The position numbers and the translations under genes are program-made. 64,000 nt of DNA from CADEED01 sp035765415 (GTDB lineage: Bacteria; Pseudomonadota; Gammaproteobacteria; Steroidobacterales; Steroidobacteraceae), in assembly GCA_035765415.1 (NCBI GenBank), contig DASTXR010000088.1, forward strand, positions 1 to 64,000, given 5' to 3'. Shown here piece after piece: positions 52,370-61,024 of the stretch. The notes under the pieces were generated by a model that had not been told where the DNA came from, did not search any database, and saw nothing but the letters and a program-made list of their open reading frames with translations. The stretch's first letter is position 1. Every line of letters begins with the position of its first letter.

Positions 52370-53260
52370 ATGCCGGCGCGCAAGATGCCGCGCATGGACA
52401 TGAAAGTCAGATCAACGAACGACAGCTTCCTCGACAGCCGCGAATTCGCGCGCATGACCCGCGCCATCGAATTCATCGAGCGCGAGTACCAGCGCCAGCC
52501 GAAGCTCGCGGAAATCGCACGGTTCGTGGGGCTATCGGAATTTCACTTCAATCGCCTGTTCCGGCGCTGGACCGGGTTGACGCCCAAGCAATACCTGGCC
52601 GAAGTCACCAGCCGCGCCGCGAACACGGCGCTGCGCAGCGAGCCATCGGTGCTGGATGCGGCTCACTCCGTAGGACTGTCGGGAGGCGGGCGGTTGCACG
52701 ATCTGACGGTGTCGCTCGAGGCCATGACACCCGGCGAGATTCGCGCAGGAGGCGCGGGCGTGAACATTCGTCATGGCGTGGCGGAAACGCCCTTCGGCAG
52801 CGCGTTCATCGCCGAAACGGATCGCGGTGTATGTCGGCTGTCATTTCTCGATGGCGCGAGCGATGCCAGCGAACTTCGCGGGTTGCGCGCGCAGTGGCCC
52901 AAGGCCACCTTCATGCGCGACGACGCGCGGGCTAAGACTTTGGTCGACGTCATCTGGGGTCACAAATCCGTAACCCTGCCGCTGGCGGTATGCGGCACGA
53001 ACTTCCAGGTGCAGGTTTGGCGTGCCCTGCTCGAACTAGATGCCGGCGAGACTGTCACATACAGCGCGTTAGCACGGCAGCTGGGTCAACCGAATGCAGC
53101 CCGAGCCGTTGGTAATGCGGTTGGCGCGAATCCCATCGCCTGGGTCATCCCCTGTCATCGCGTGTTGCGAGCAGGCGGGCACCTCGGTGGTTACCGGTGG
53201 GGTGTCGCGCGCAAACAGATGATTCGCCGCTGGGAAGAATGGCGTACCGGGGTCTCATAA
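52370..53260 (+). CDS. AraC-type HTH fused to methylated-DNA cysteine methyltransferase
   Basis: A 296-residue Ada-like protein. An AraC helix-turn-helix domain covers about 28-125 (LAEIARFVGLSEFHFNRLFRRWTGLTPKQYL), and an O6-alkylguanine-DNA alkyltransferase domain about 135-290 with acceptor C262 in IPCHRVLRAGG. The N-terminal zinc domain of Ada that repairs methylphosphotriesters is missing, so the protein probably repairs O6-methylguanine without the classic Ada switch. Several Met codons (52370, 52385, 52394, 52400) are possible starts and no ribosome binding site decides between them. Confidence 0.9.
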   Translation: MPARKMPRMDMKVRSTNDSFLDSREFARMTRAIEFIEREYQRQPKLAEIARFVGLSEFHFNRLFRRWTGLTPKQYLAEVTSRAANTALRSEPSVLDAAHSVGLSGGGRLHDLTVSLEAMTPGEIRAGGAGVNIRHGVAETPFGSAFIAETDRGVCRLSFLDGASDASELRGLRAQWPKATFMRDDARAKTLVDVIWGHKSVTLPLAVCGTNFQVQVWRALLELDAGETVTYSALARQLGQPNAARAVGNAVGANPIAWVIPCHRVLRAGGHLGGYRWGVARKQMIRRWEEWRTGVS

Positions 53261-53341
53261 CGTTTTGATTACCCTCGTGTGTCGGCGTGTTGGCGGTGCC
53301 ATACTTGTATTCCGCCAACGACCGAGCGAAAACCGCACACG

Positions 53342-54505
53342 ATGTCAGAAAAGCGCAGCCTCGCGACTCCCATCAGCATTGCCGTGGCAGTGATCTGCGC
53401 GGCGTGGGCTATCTACGCGACGCAGCACAAGCCGTCGGCGGGCGCTGGCGGTCCACCGCCGGGCGCCGGCGCGCGCAGCGGCGCGCCAGCCTCGGTCACG
53501 CTGGTGCAGGTTCGCGCCGAGCGTGTGAGCCAGAAACTCGAAGCGCTCGGCAACGCGCGCGCCAACGAATCCGTCGACATCAGCACCAAGATTTCCAACA
53601 TCGTCACCGCCGTGACGTTTCGTGACGGTGAGCGCGTGAAGCGCGGCCAGGTGCTCGTGCAACTCGACAATGCGCAGGCCCGTGCCGAAGTCGCCGCCGC
53701 CCAGGCGGCGGTAACCGAGAGCGAGAGCCTGTACAACCGCAGCGTCGAGTTGCTGCAGACACAGGCGCTGTCGAAGTCGAGCTTCGATCAGCTCGAAGCC
53801 ACGCTGAAGGCGAACCGCGCCAGGCTCAGCGCCGCGACAGCGCGCCTCGAAGACACCGTCATACGCGCGCCGTTCTCGGGCCGCGTGGGCTTGCGGCGCG
53901 TGAGCGTCGGTACGCTCGTCAGTCCCGGCGATGTCATCACCACGCTGGACGACACCAGCGTCATCAAACTCGACTTCTCGGTGCCCGAGAATTTTCTCGC
54001 GTCCTTGCGTGAAGGCCTGACCATCCGCGCCAGCGCGCCGGCATTTCCGGGACGCACTTTCGCGGGCGCCGTGGCCAGCATCGATTCGCGTGTCGACATG
54101 GCCACGCGTTCGGTCGTCGTGCGGGCCTTGCTGGCCAACGATGACGGCGCGCTCAAGCCCGGCATGTTCCTCAACGTGAGCCTCGCGAACGACGAACGCG
54201 AAGCGCTGGTCATCCCCGAAGAGGCGCTGTCGCCGGAGGCCGAGCGCCAGTACGTCTACGTGGTGCTGGACGGCAAGGTGTCGCGCCGTGAAGTGCGCAT
54301 CGGCGGCCGCCGGCCCGGTTCGGTGGAAATCGTCGCCGGACTCAGCGCGGGCGAACGTGTCGTGGTGGAAGGCACGCAGAAAGTGCGAGATGGCACGATC
54401 GTGACCGCCGTCGAACGTACGTTGGATACGTTGCCCGAAGAGCTGGGCGGCAAGTCGCACGAAGCCAGCGCGGGCGGCGGAAGCCCGGCCAGCATCGCGC
54501 AATGA
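53342..54505 (+). CDS. RND efflux periplasmic adaptor subunit
   Basis: A 387-residue membrane fusion protein. An N-terminal anchor (ISIAVAVICAAWAIYATQ) leads to the barrel-sandwich and lipoyl halves (ANESVDISTKISNIVTAVTFRDGERVKRGQVLVQLD), a coiled-coil hairpin (residues about 105-165), then VIRAPFSGRVGLRRVSVGTLVSPGD and a beta-barrel domain. It bridges the inner-membrane pump and an outer-membrane channel. The pump gene follows after 10 bp. No TolC-like gene is in the window, so a shared outer-membrane factor is likely. Confidence 0.93.
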   Translation: MSEKRSLATPISIAVAVICAAWAIYATQHKPSAGAGGPPPGAGARSGAPASVTLVQVRAERVSQKLEALGNARANESVDISTKISNIVTAVTFRDGERVKRGQVLVQLDNAQARAEVAAAQAAVTESESLYNRSVELLQTQALSKSSFDQLEATLKANRARLSAATARLEDTVIRAPFSGRVGLRRVSVGTLVSPGDVITTLDDTSVIKLDFSVPENFLASLREGLTIRASAPAFPGRTFAGAVASIDSRVDMATRSVVVRALLANDDGALKPGMFLNVSLANDEREALVIPEEALSPEAERQYVYVVLDGKVSRREVRIGGRRPGSVEIVAGLSAGERVVVEGTQKVRDGTIVTAVERTLDTLPEELGGKSHEASAGGGSPASIAQ

Positions 54506-54515
54506 GATTCGCCAG

Positions 54516-57500
54516 ATGAAGATCTCCGACCTGTCGGTGCGGCGACCCGTCTTCGCGACGGTCATGTCGCTGCTGCTGTTCATTCTCGGCATCGGGGCGG
54601 TCACGCGGCTTTCGCTGCGCGAATTCCCGGACGTGGATCGTCCCGTCGTGAGCATCGAGACGCGCTACCGCGGCGCCGGCTCCGACGTCGTCGAGTCGCG
54701 CATCACGCAGATCATCGAGAACGAAATCTCCGGCATCGAGGGTGTTGAACGACTGAACTCGGCGAGCCGCGACGAACGTTCGCAGATCAACGTCGAGTTC
54801 ACGCTGGAGCGCGACCTCGACAGCGCCGCGAACGACGTGCGCGAGCGCCTGTCGCGCGTCGCCCAGCGCCTGCCGCTCGAGGCCGACCCGCCGCAGATCA
54901 CCAAGGTGGACAGCGGCCAGGACCCGATCATCTTCCTGAACGTCGCGAGCACGCAGCGGAACATGCTCGAGATCACCGACTTCATGGAGCGCTACCTGGT
55001 AGACCAGTTCGCAACGCTCGAAGGCGTGGCCTCGGTGCGCATGAACGGCGCGCGGCGCTACGCGATGCGCGTGTGGCTGTCGCGCGAAAATCTCGCGGCG
55101 CGGCAGCTCACCGTCGCCGACGTCGAGAACTCCCTGCTGCGCGAGAACGTGGAGCTGCCTGCCGGCCGCCTCGAATCGCGCGAACGCGAATTCTCACTGC
55201 GCACGGACACGAACCTGCGCAGCGAGGAGGACTTCCGCAACCTGGTGGTGGGTCGCGGCCCGGATGGTTACCTCGTTCGTCTCGGCGAGGTTGCCGAGGT
55301 GCGGCTCGCCTCCGACGACGATCGCAGTCTCTCACGCTCGAACGGCGCCGTCGGCCTGTCGATGGCGATCATCCCGCAGTCGAAAGCGAACGTGTTGGCC
55401 ACGTCCGGCGCGGTCAAGAAACGGCTCGCGGAAATCCAGTCCACGCTGCCGAAGGACATGCTCGTCGAGGTCAACATCGACAACGGCGTGTTCATCGCGG
55501 CGTCGCTCAAGAACGTGGTGTTCGCGCTGACCGAGACGCTGATCCTCGTGCTCGTCGTCATCTTCCTGTTCCTGGGAACATTACGCGCCACGCTGATCCC
55601 CGCGGTCACGATCCCGGTGTCCATCATCGCGGCGGCACTGGTCATGGCCGCGCTCGACTATTCGATCAACACGCTGACGTTGCTAGGTGCGGTGCTCGCC
55701 ATCGGCCTGGTCGTGGACGACGCGATCGTCGTGCTCGAAAACATAGTGCGGCGCATCGAGGGCGGCGAACCTCCCGTGATCGCATCCATCAACGGCTCGC
55801 ACGAAATCGGTTTCGCGGTGATCGCAACCACGCTCGTCCTGATGGCCGTGTTCGTGCCCGTGTCCTTCATGACCGGCGACACCGGTCGGTTGTTCGGCGA
55901 GTTCGGCGTCACCGTGGCGGCGGCCGTGGGTTTCTCCGCGTTCGTCGCGCTGTCGCTCACGCCCATGATGGCGTCCAAGCTCTTCGCCAACGGCATGCCG
56001 AAATCGCGCATGGTCGGCGGCATCGATCGCGTGTTCCACAATCTCGACGAGCGTTACGCCGCGGCCCTGCGCCGCGCGATGGATGGCCGCAAGCCGCTTT
56101 GGATCGTGGGCGGCGCGCTCGGACTGTTCGGCGTGCTCGTCATGCTGTTCATCGTGGGCTGGCCGTTCGCGGGCCTGCGCCTGCCGAGCGAGCTCGCGCC
56201 GCAGGAAGACCGCGGCATGGTGCAGATCTTCATCACGGCGCCCGAGGGTTCGAGCATCCAGTACCTCGACCGGCAGCTGCGCGAGGTCGAGAAGGTGGCG
56301 ATGGCGGAAGTGGAAAACGGCAACGCCCGCCGCGTCCTCACGCGTTCGGGCGGTTTCGGCCGAAGCGCCGAAGTGAACATCGGCCGGGTGATGGTGCCGC
56401 TCAACCTGTGGGACGAGCGCGAAGAGAGCGCAGGCGAAATCACCAACCGCATCCGCCAGCGCACCCAGAACATCTCGGGCGCCCGCGTCAATGCCAACCA
56501 GATGGGCAGCCCCATCAACCGCAACAGCACGCGGCCGCTGGCCATCGCCATGGGTGGCGGCGAATACGAAGAAATCGTGCAATGGCGCGACAAGGTCATG
56601 CAGCGCGTGGCCGCGGAGAATCCCAGAATCCTCAACCTCGAGTCCGACTACCTGGAGCGCCAGCCGCGCGTGATCGTGCAGATCGATCGCAACAAGGCGG
56701 CGGATCTCGGCGTATCACTGCAGACCGTGGGTCGCACGCTCGAAACGATGATGGGCTCGCGCATCGTCACCACGTTCGAACGAGGCGGGGAGGAATACGA
56801 CGTCGTCCTGCAGGCGCGCGATACGCAGCGCGCCACGGTCGGCGATCTCGACAACCTCTACGTTCGCTCCGACAAGAACGACGAGCTGGTTCCGCTGTCC
56901 GCGCTCGTGCGCATCGAGGAGAAGGCCGGCGCCACGGAGCTGCGGCGCACCGATCGCATGCGCGCCATCGAGCTCGCCGGATCGCTGGCGCCGGGGTACA
57001 CGCTCGGCGAAGCGGTGGCGTACATGGAACAGGTGATCCACGAAGAAGCGCCGAACGCGCAGATCATCTACAACGGCGAGACGTACCAGCTCAAGAAGTC
57101 CGGCGACGCGTTGTGGATCACGTTCGCGTTCGCGCTGCTCATCGTCTACCTCGTGCTCGCGGCGCAGTTCGAGAGTTTCATCCATCCCATCGTCATCCTG
57201 GTCACCGTGCCGCTCGCGCTCACGGGCGCGCTGCTCGGCATCTTCCTGTTCAACTCCACCATCAACATCTTCAGCCAGATCGGCTGCATCATGCTGATCG
57301 GCATCGCCTGCAAAAACGGCATCCTCATCGTCGAGTTCGCCAACCAGCTGCGCGATCGCGGCGTGGAGTTCGTCGACGCCATCATCCAGTCCTCGGCCAC
57401 GCGCCTGCGGCCCGTGCTCATGACCAGCCTGTGCACGGCTTTCGGCGCGGTGCCGCTCATGCTGGCGCACGGCGCCGGCGCCGAGAGCCGCGAATCCATC

Positions 57501-57707
57501 GGCGCGACGGTGTTTTTCGGCACCGTGGTCTCGCTGGCCATGACGCTGTACGTGGTTCCCGCGCTGTACCTGCTCATCGCGCGCAACACACGGTCGCCGG
57601 AATACATGTCGCGGCTCGTCGATTCGCTGCTCGGCGGCCGATCGACCGCGCGTGGCGGTGCGGCAACAGCGGAATCGACGGCCGGGCCTTCGCCCGACCG
57701 GCCGTAG
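54516..57707 (+). CDS. RND multidrug efflux permease (HAE1 family)
   Basis: A 1063-residue proton-driven inner-membrane exporter with twelve helices and two large periplasmic loops. It begins MKISDLSVRRPVFATVMSL as usual, has LTLLGAVLAIGLVVDDAIVVLENIVRRIE in helix 4, which carries the proton-relay aspartates, and repeats the pattern in helix 10 (GIACKNGILIVEFANQLRD). It exports hydrophobic drugs, solvents or fatty acids. It is co-transcribed with the adaptor gene. Confidence 0.95.
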   Translation: MKISDLSVRRPVFATVMSLLLFILGIGAVTRLSLREFPDVDRPVVSIETRYRGAGSDVVESRITQIIENEISGIEGVERLNSASRDERSQINVEFTLERDLDSAANDVRERLSRVAQRLPLEADPPQITKVDSGQDPIIFLNVASTQRNMLEITDFMERYLVDQFATLEGVASVRMNGARRYAMRVWLSRENLAARQLTVADVENSLLRENVELPAGRLESREREFSLRTDTNLRSEEDFRNLVVGRGPDGYLVRLGEVAEVRLASDDDRSLSRSNGAVGLSMAIIPQSKANVLATSGAVKKRLAEIQSTLPKDMLVEVNIDNGVFIAASLKNVVFALTETLILVLVVIFLFLGTLRATLIPAVTIPVSIIAAALVMAALDYSINTLTLLGAVLAIGLVVDDAIVVLENIVRRIEGGEPPVIASINGSHEIGFAVIATTLVLMAVFVPVSFMTGDTGRLFGEFGVTVAAAVGFSAFVALSLTPMMASKLFANGMPKSRMVGGIDRVFHNLDERYAAALRRAMDGRKPLWIVGGALGLFGVLVMLFIVGWPFAGLRLPSELAPQEDRGMVQIFITAPEGSSIQYLDRQLREVEKVAMAEVENGNARRVLTRSGGFGRSAEVNIGRVMVPLNLWDEREESAGEITNRIRQRTQNISGARVNANQMGSPINRNSTRPLAIAMGGGEYEEIVQWRDKVMQRVAAENPRILNLESDYLERQPRVIVQIDRNKAADLGVSLQTVGRTLETMMGSRIVTTFERGGEEYDVVLQARDTQRATVGDLDNLYVRSDKNDELVPLSALVRIEEKAGATELRRTDRMRAIELAGSLAPGYTLGEAVAYMEQVIHEEAPNAQIIYNGETYQLKKSGDALWITFAFALLIVYLVLAAQFESFIHPIVILVTVPLALTGALLGIFLFNSTINIFSQIGCIMLIGIACKNGILIVEFANQLRDRGVEFVDAIIQSSATRLRPVLMTSLCTAFGAVPLMLAHGAGAESRESIGATVFFGTVVSLAMTLYVVPALYLLIARNTRSPEYMSRLVDSLLGGRSTARGGAATAESTAGPSPDRP

Positions 57708-57802
57708 AGCGGAAAACGCCACAGCGCGCTTTACATAAAAGCGACTTCGGGCCGTAACAACGGGTTGCGCTGTCAACCCAAACGTGACCGATTAAGTCGT
57801 TG

Positions 57803-57815
57803 ATTCAAATTGAAT
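57803..57815. promoter_or_regulatory. Small palindrome, possible operator
   Basis: ATTCAA and TTGAAT flank a central A in an AT-rich patch 82 bp before the M32 carboxypeptidase start. This is typical of a regulator half-site pair but I cannot assign a protein. It lies in the 190-bp gap after the RND permease. Confidence 0.3.
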
Positions 57816-57897
57816 TTGAGGCTTGCCTGCGCGGCCTTTACGAGGGTCGCTGGTAGACTGGCGCCCGACAGTTCTCCCGCCCCCCGTGACGATTCCC

Positions 57898-59421
57898 ATG
57901 GCCCTGACCCCGTACAAACAGCTCGAGCAGGAATGGAAACGCCTGCATGCCTTCCGTGGCGCAATGGCAATCCTGCGATGGGATGCGGCGGTCATGATGC
58001 CGCGCGGCAGCGCCGATGTACGCGGCGAGCAACTGGCGGCGCTGGAGACCGAATACCACTCGCTGGTCACTGCGCCGAAGATCACGCGCCTCCTCGATCG
58101 CGCCCAGGCCAACACCGGCGGCCTCGAGGACTGGCAGATTTCCAACCTGCGCGAGATGCGCCGCCAGCGCGATTTCGCGATCGCCACGCCGGTGGCGCTG
58201 GTCTCGCGCCTCGCGAAGGCTGCGTCCAAGGCCGAGGCGAAGTGGCTGCACGCGCGCGAGACCGGCAAGTTCGAAGATTTCGCGCCGCACCTCGAGGAAG
58301 TCGTCCACCTCGTGCGCGACAAGGCTCAGTTGCTGGGGCAGGCGCGCAACCTCGCACCCTACGACGCGCTGGTCGATGAATTCAGCCCGGGCCTCACCTC
58401 GGGCGAGATCGACGCCATGTTCAAGGCGCTGGCGCGCCGCCTGCCGGGCCTCATCCGCGAAGTGCTCGCACGCCAGGAGCAGCGGCCCGTGCTGCCCATC
58501 GTCGGCAAGTTCAGCGCCGGCAAGCAGAAGGCGCTCGCATTGGAAGTCATGAAGGCCGTGGGCTTCCCGTTCGATCGCGGTCGCCTGGACGAAAGCGAAC
58601 ATCCGTTCACCGAAGGCGTCCCCGGCGACGTGCGTGTCACCACGCGCTTCGACACCACCGAACCGTTCTCCGGCCTGCTGGGCGCGCTGCATGAAACGGG
58701 GCACGCCATGTACGACGTGGGACTGCCGGCGGAATACGCCGACCAGCCCGTGGGCCGCGACCGCGGCATGGCGCTGGAAGAGAGCCAGTCGCTGCTCATG
58801 GAGATGATCGTGTGCCGCAGCCGCGGCTTCGTCAGCTACCTCAAGCCGCTGCTGGAAAAACACTTCGGCGTGTCCGGGCCGGAGTGGTCCGAAGACAATC
58901 TCTACGCGCACCTCACGCGCGTGAAGCGCGGTCCGATTCGCGTCGACGCCGACGAGCTCACCTACACGCTGCACATCCAGTTGCGTTACGAGCTCGAGAA
59001 CCAGCTGCTGTCCGGCGAGCTCGCGGTGCGCAACCTGCGCGACGCCTGGAATTCCAGCATGGAGCAGCGCCTCGGCGTGAAGCCGCAGAACGATCTCGAA
59101 GGCGTATTGCAGGACGTCCACTGGGCCGTCGGTTCGTTCGGTTACTTTCCCTCGTATGGCCTGGGGGCGGTCATGGCCGCGCAGTTCTTCGAGGCGTTGC
59201 GCGATTCCGTGCCCGACATCGAAACGCAGATCGCGCGCGGCGAATTCGCCGGGCTCATCGGCTGGCTGCGCGAGAACGTGCACAGGCATGGCGCGAGCAT
59301 CACGACGCAGGAACTCCTCAAGCTGTCCACGGGCAAGCCGCTGTCGGCCACCGCCGCGCTGCGGTACCTGGAAGCGAAGTATCTCGGCAGCGAGTCGGTA
59401 GTCGGCAGCGCCGCGGCATGA
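57898..59421 (+). CDS. M32-family carboxypeptidase
   Basis: A 507-residue zinc carboxypeptidase of the M32 (Taq) family that releases C-terminal residues from peptides in the cytoplasm. The metal site is H265-E-T-G-H269 in LLGALHETGHAMYD, followed by the third ligand in ALEESQSLLMEMIV; family lines DVRVTTRF and GSFGYFPSYGLGAVMA are present. The start ATG 57898 (MALTPYKQLEQEW) is the normal one. Its stop overlaps the next start as ATGA, so this operon is translationally coupled. Confidence 0.93.
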   Translation: MALTPYKQLEQEWKRLHAFRGAMAILRWDAAVMMPRGSADVRGEQLAALETEYHSLVTAPKITRLLDRAQANTGGLEDWQISNLREMRRQRDFAIATPVALVSRLAKAASKAEAKWLHARETGKFEDFAPHLEEVVHLVRDKAQLLGQARNLAPYDALVDEFSPGLTSGEIDAMFKALARRLPGLIREVLARQEQRPVLPIVGKFSAGKQKALALEVMKAVGFPFDRGRLDESEHPFTEGVPGDVRVTTRFDTTEPFSGLLGALHETGHAMYDVGLPAEYADQPVGRDRGMALEESQSLLMEMIVCRSRGFVSYLKPLLEKHFGVSGPEWSEDNLYAHLTRVKRGPIRVDADELTYTLHIQLRYELENQLLSGELAVRNLRDAWNSSMEQRLGVKPQNDLEGVLQDVHWAVGSFGYFPSYGLGAVMAAQFFEALRDSVPDIETQIARGEFAGLIGWLRENVHRHGASITTQELLKLSTGKPLSATAALRYLEAKYLGSESVVGSAAA

Positions 59422-60188
59422 AGTCGTGGCGGGGTGGGCTGATCGGCGCGATCAGCGCCGTGTTCCTGCTCGCCGCCCTGCTGGTTCCGGCGACGCCGCA
59501 ACCGCTGTCGTATCACGCATTCGCCGACTGCCGCACGATCTTCGGCGTCGCCAACTTTTTCAACGTGGTCTCGAACATCCCGTTCCTGGTCGGCGGCGCG
59601 CTCGGCCTGGGGCTCATCTGGACCGGCCGCGTGAGCTTCGTCGATGCCCGCGAGCAATTGCCTTACCTGGTGTTCTTCATCGGAGCGCTGCTCACCTGTT
59701 TCGGGTCCGCCTGGTACCACGCCGCGCCCGACAACCCACGCCTGGTGTGGGACCGCCTGCCCATGACGCTGGGATTCGCCGGCCTCGTGGCCGCGGCCGT
59801 GGCCGAGCGCATGGACCTCCGGATTGGCCTCAAGTCCCTGTGGCCGCTGCTGCTGTTCGGCCTGGTCACCGTCTTCTACTGGTACGCCACCGAACGTCTG
59901 GGCCGGGGTGACCTGGTTCCTTACGCCGCGTACCAGGCCTGGGCCATCGCCATCATCGTGGTGCTGCTGCTGGTCTACCCCGCGCGCCGCTACAGCCACG
60001 GCGGGCTGCTCGCCTGGGCGGCGGGCTGGTATGCGCTGGCCAAGGTGTTCGAGACCTTCGACCTGCAGATCTATCGCTGGCTGGGCGGCGCTTTGAGCGG
60101 GCACACCATCAAACACGTCCTGGCGTCGTTCGCCGTGTTCGCCATCGTGCGTCAGTTGCGGCTGCGGAATAGAATCCCGGCCCCATGA
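59418..60188 (+). CDS. Ceramidase-domain membrane protein
   Basis: A 256-residue protein with about seven transmembrane helices. It belongs to the alkaline ceramidase/PAQR (CREST) superfamily: the conserved Ser-His pair appears in GSAWYHAAP, the Asp in DRLPMTLGF and the HxxxH zinc motif in GHTIKHVLAS. These residues would bind zinc for hydrolysis of an amide such as ceramide. It overlaps the M32 gene and the ttcA gene by 4 nt each (ATGA). The substrate in a bacterium without obvious sphingolipid genes nearby is unknown. Confidence 0.85.
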   Translation: MKSWRGGLIGAISAVFLLAALLVPATPQPLSYHAFADCRTIFGVANFFNVVSNIPFLVGGALGLGLIWTGRVSFVDAREQLPYLVFFIGALLTCFGSAWYHAAPDNPRLVWDRLPMTLGFAGLVAAAVAERMDLRIGLKSLWPLLLFGLVTVFYWYATERLGRGDLVPYAAYQAWAIAIIVVLLLVYPARRYSHGGLLAWAAGWYALAKVFETFDLQIYRWLGGALSGHTIKHVLASFAVFAIVRQLRLRNRIPAP

Positions 60189-61024
60189 ACGCCCGGCCGG
60201 ATACCGTCGTCGAGAATTCACCCGAGTGGCCTTCGCAGACCGCGAAGAAACTCGGCGCGCACCTGCGCGGGCTCGTCGGCAAGGCCATCGAGGACTACCG
60301 CATGATCGGCGACGGCGATCGCGTGATGGTGTGCCTGTCGGGCGGCAAGGATTCATACACCCTGCTGGACGTGCTGCTCTCGCTGAAGCGCTCCGCGCCC
60401 ATCGACTTCGATCTCATCGCCGTCAACCTCGACCAGAAGCAGCCGGATTTCCCCGCCGAGGTGCTGCCCAACTACCTCCGGGAGATGGGTGTCCCGTTCC
60501 ACGTGATCGAGCAGGACACCTACAGCGTGGTCAAGCGCGTGATCCCGGAAGGCAAGACCATGTGCGGGTTGTGCTCGCGCATGCGCCGCGGCGCGCTGTA
60601 TCGCTACGCGGCCGAGAACGGCATCACCCGGATTGCGCTCGGCCATCACCGCGACGACATCGTCGAAACGCTGTTCCTCAACATGTTCCACGGCGGCCGG
60701 CTCAAGGCCATGGCGCCCAAGCTCAAGTCCGACGACGGCCGCCATATCGTGATCCGGCCGCTGGCGTACGTCGCCGAGTCGCTGATCGAGCGTTATGCGC
60801 GCGCGCGCCAGTTCCCCATCATCCCCTGCAAGTTGTGCGGGTCGCAGGACAACGCGCAGCGCAAAGAGGTCAAGCGCATGCTGGCCGAGTGGGAGCGGCA
60901 ATATCCCGGGCGCACCGAGTCCATCTTCTCCGCCTTGCGCAATGTCGAGCCGGCCCACCTTGCCGACCCGCGGACTTTCGATTTTTCGGGGCTGGATGCC
61001 GAAAGCGCCCAAATCCCGGAATAA
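60185..61024 (+). CDS. ttcA: tRNA 2-thiocytidine biosynthesis protein TtcA
   Basis: A 279-residue PP-loop ATPase that thiolates cytidine 32 of tRNA using an iron-sulfur cluster. The PP-loop is SGGKDS (52-57), and the two CxxC motifs that hold the cluster are C127-G-L-C130 and C215-K-L-C218. Length and order of motifs are standard. It overlaps the ceramidase-like gene by ATGA and the phosphatase-ARH gene by 29 bp. A TAGAAT at 60170-60175, 9 nt before the start, could be an internal promoter. Confidence 0.95.
   Translation: MNARPDTVVENSPEWPSQTAKKLGAHLRGLVGKAIEDYRMIGDGDRVMVCLSGGKDSYTLLDVLLSLKRSAPIDFDLIAVNLDQKQPDFPAEVLPNYLREMGVPFHVIEQDTYSVVKRVIPEGKTMCGLCSRMRRGALYRYAAENGITRIALGHHRDDIVETLFLNMFHGGRLKAMAPKLKSDDGRHIVIRPLAYVAESLIERYARARQFPIIPCKLCGSQDNAQRKEVKRMLAEWERQYPGRTESIFSALRNVEPAHLADPRTFDFSGLDAESAQIPE

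Noticed and set aside
55073..57757. An 894-codon plus-strand open frame inside the RND permease
   Set aside because: It is Arg/His-rich low-complexity out-of-frame translation of a clearly coding gene.
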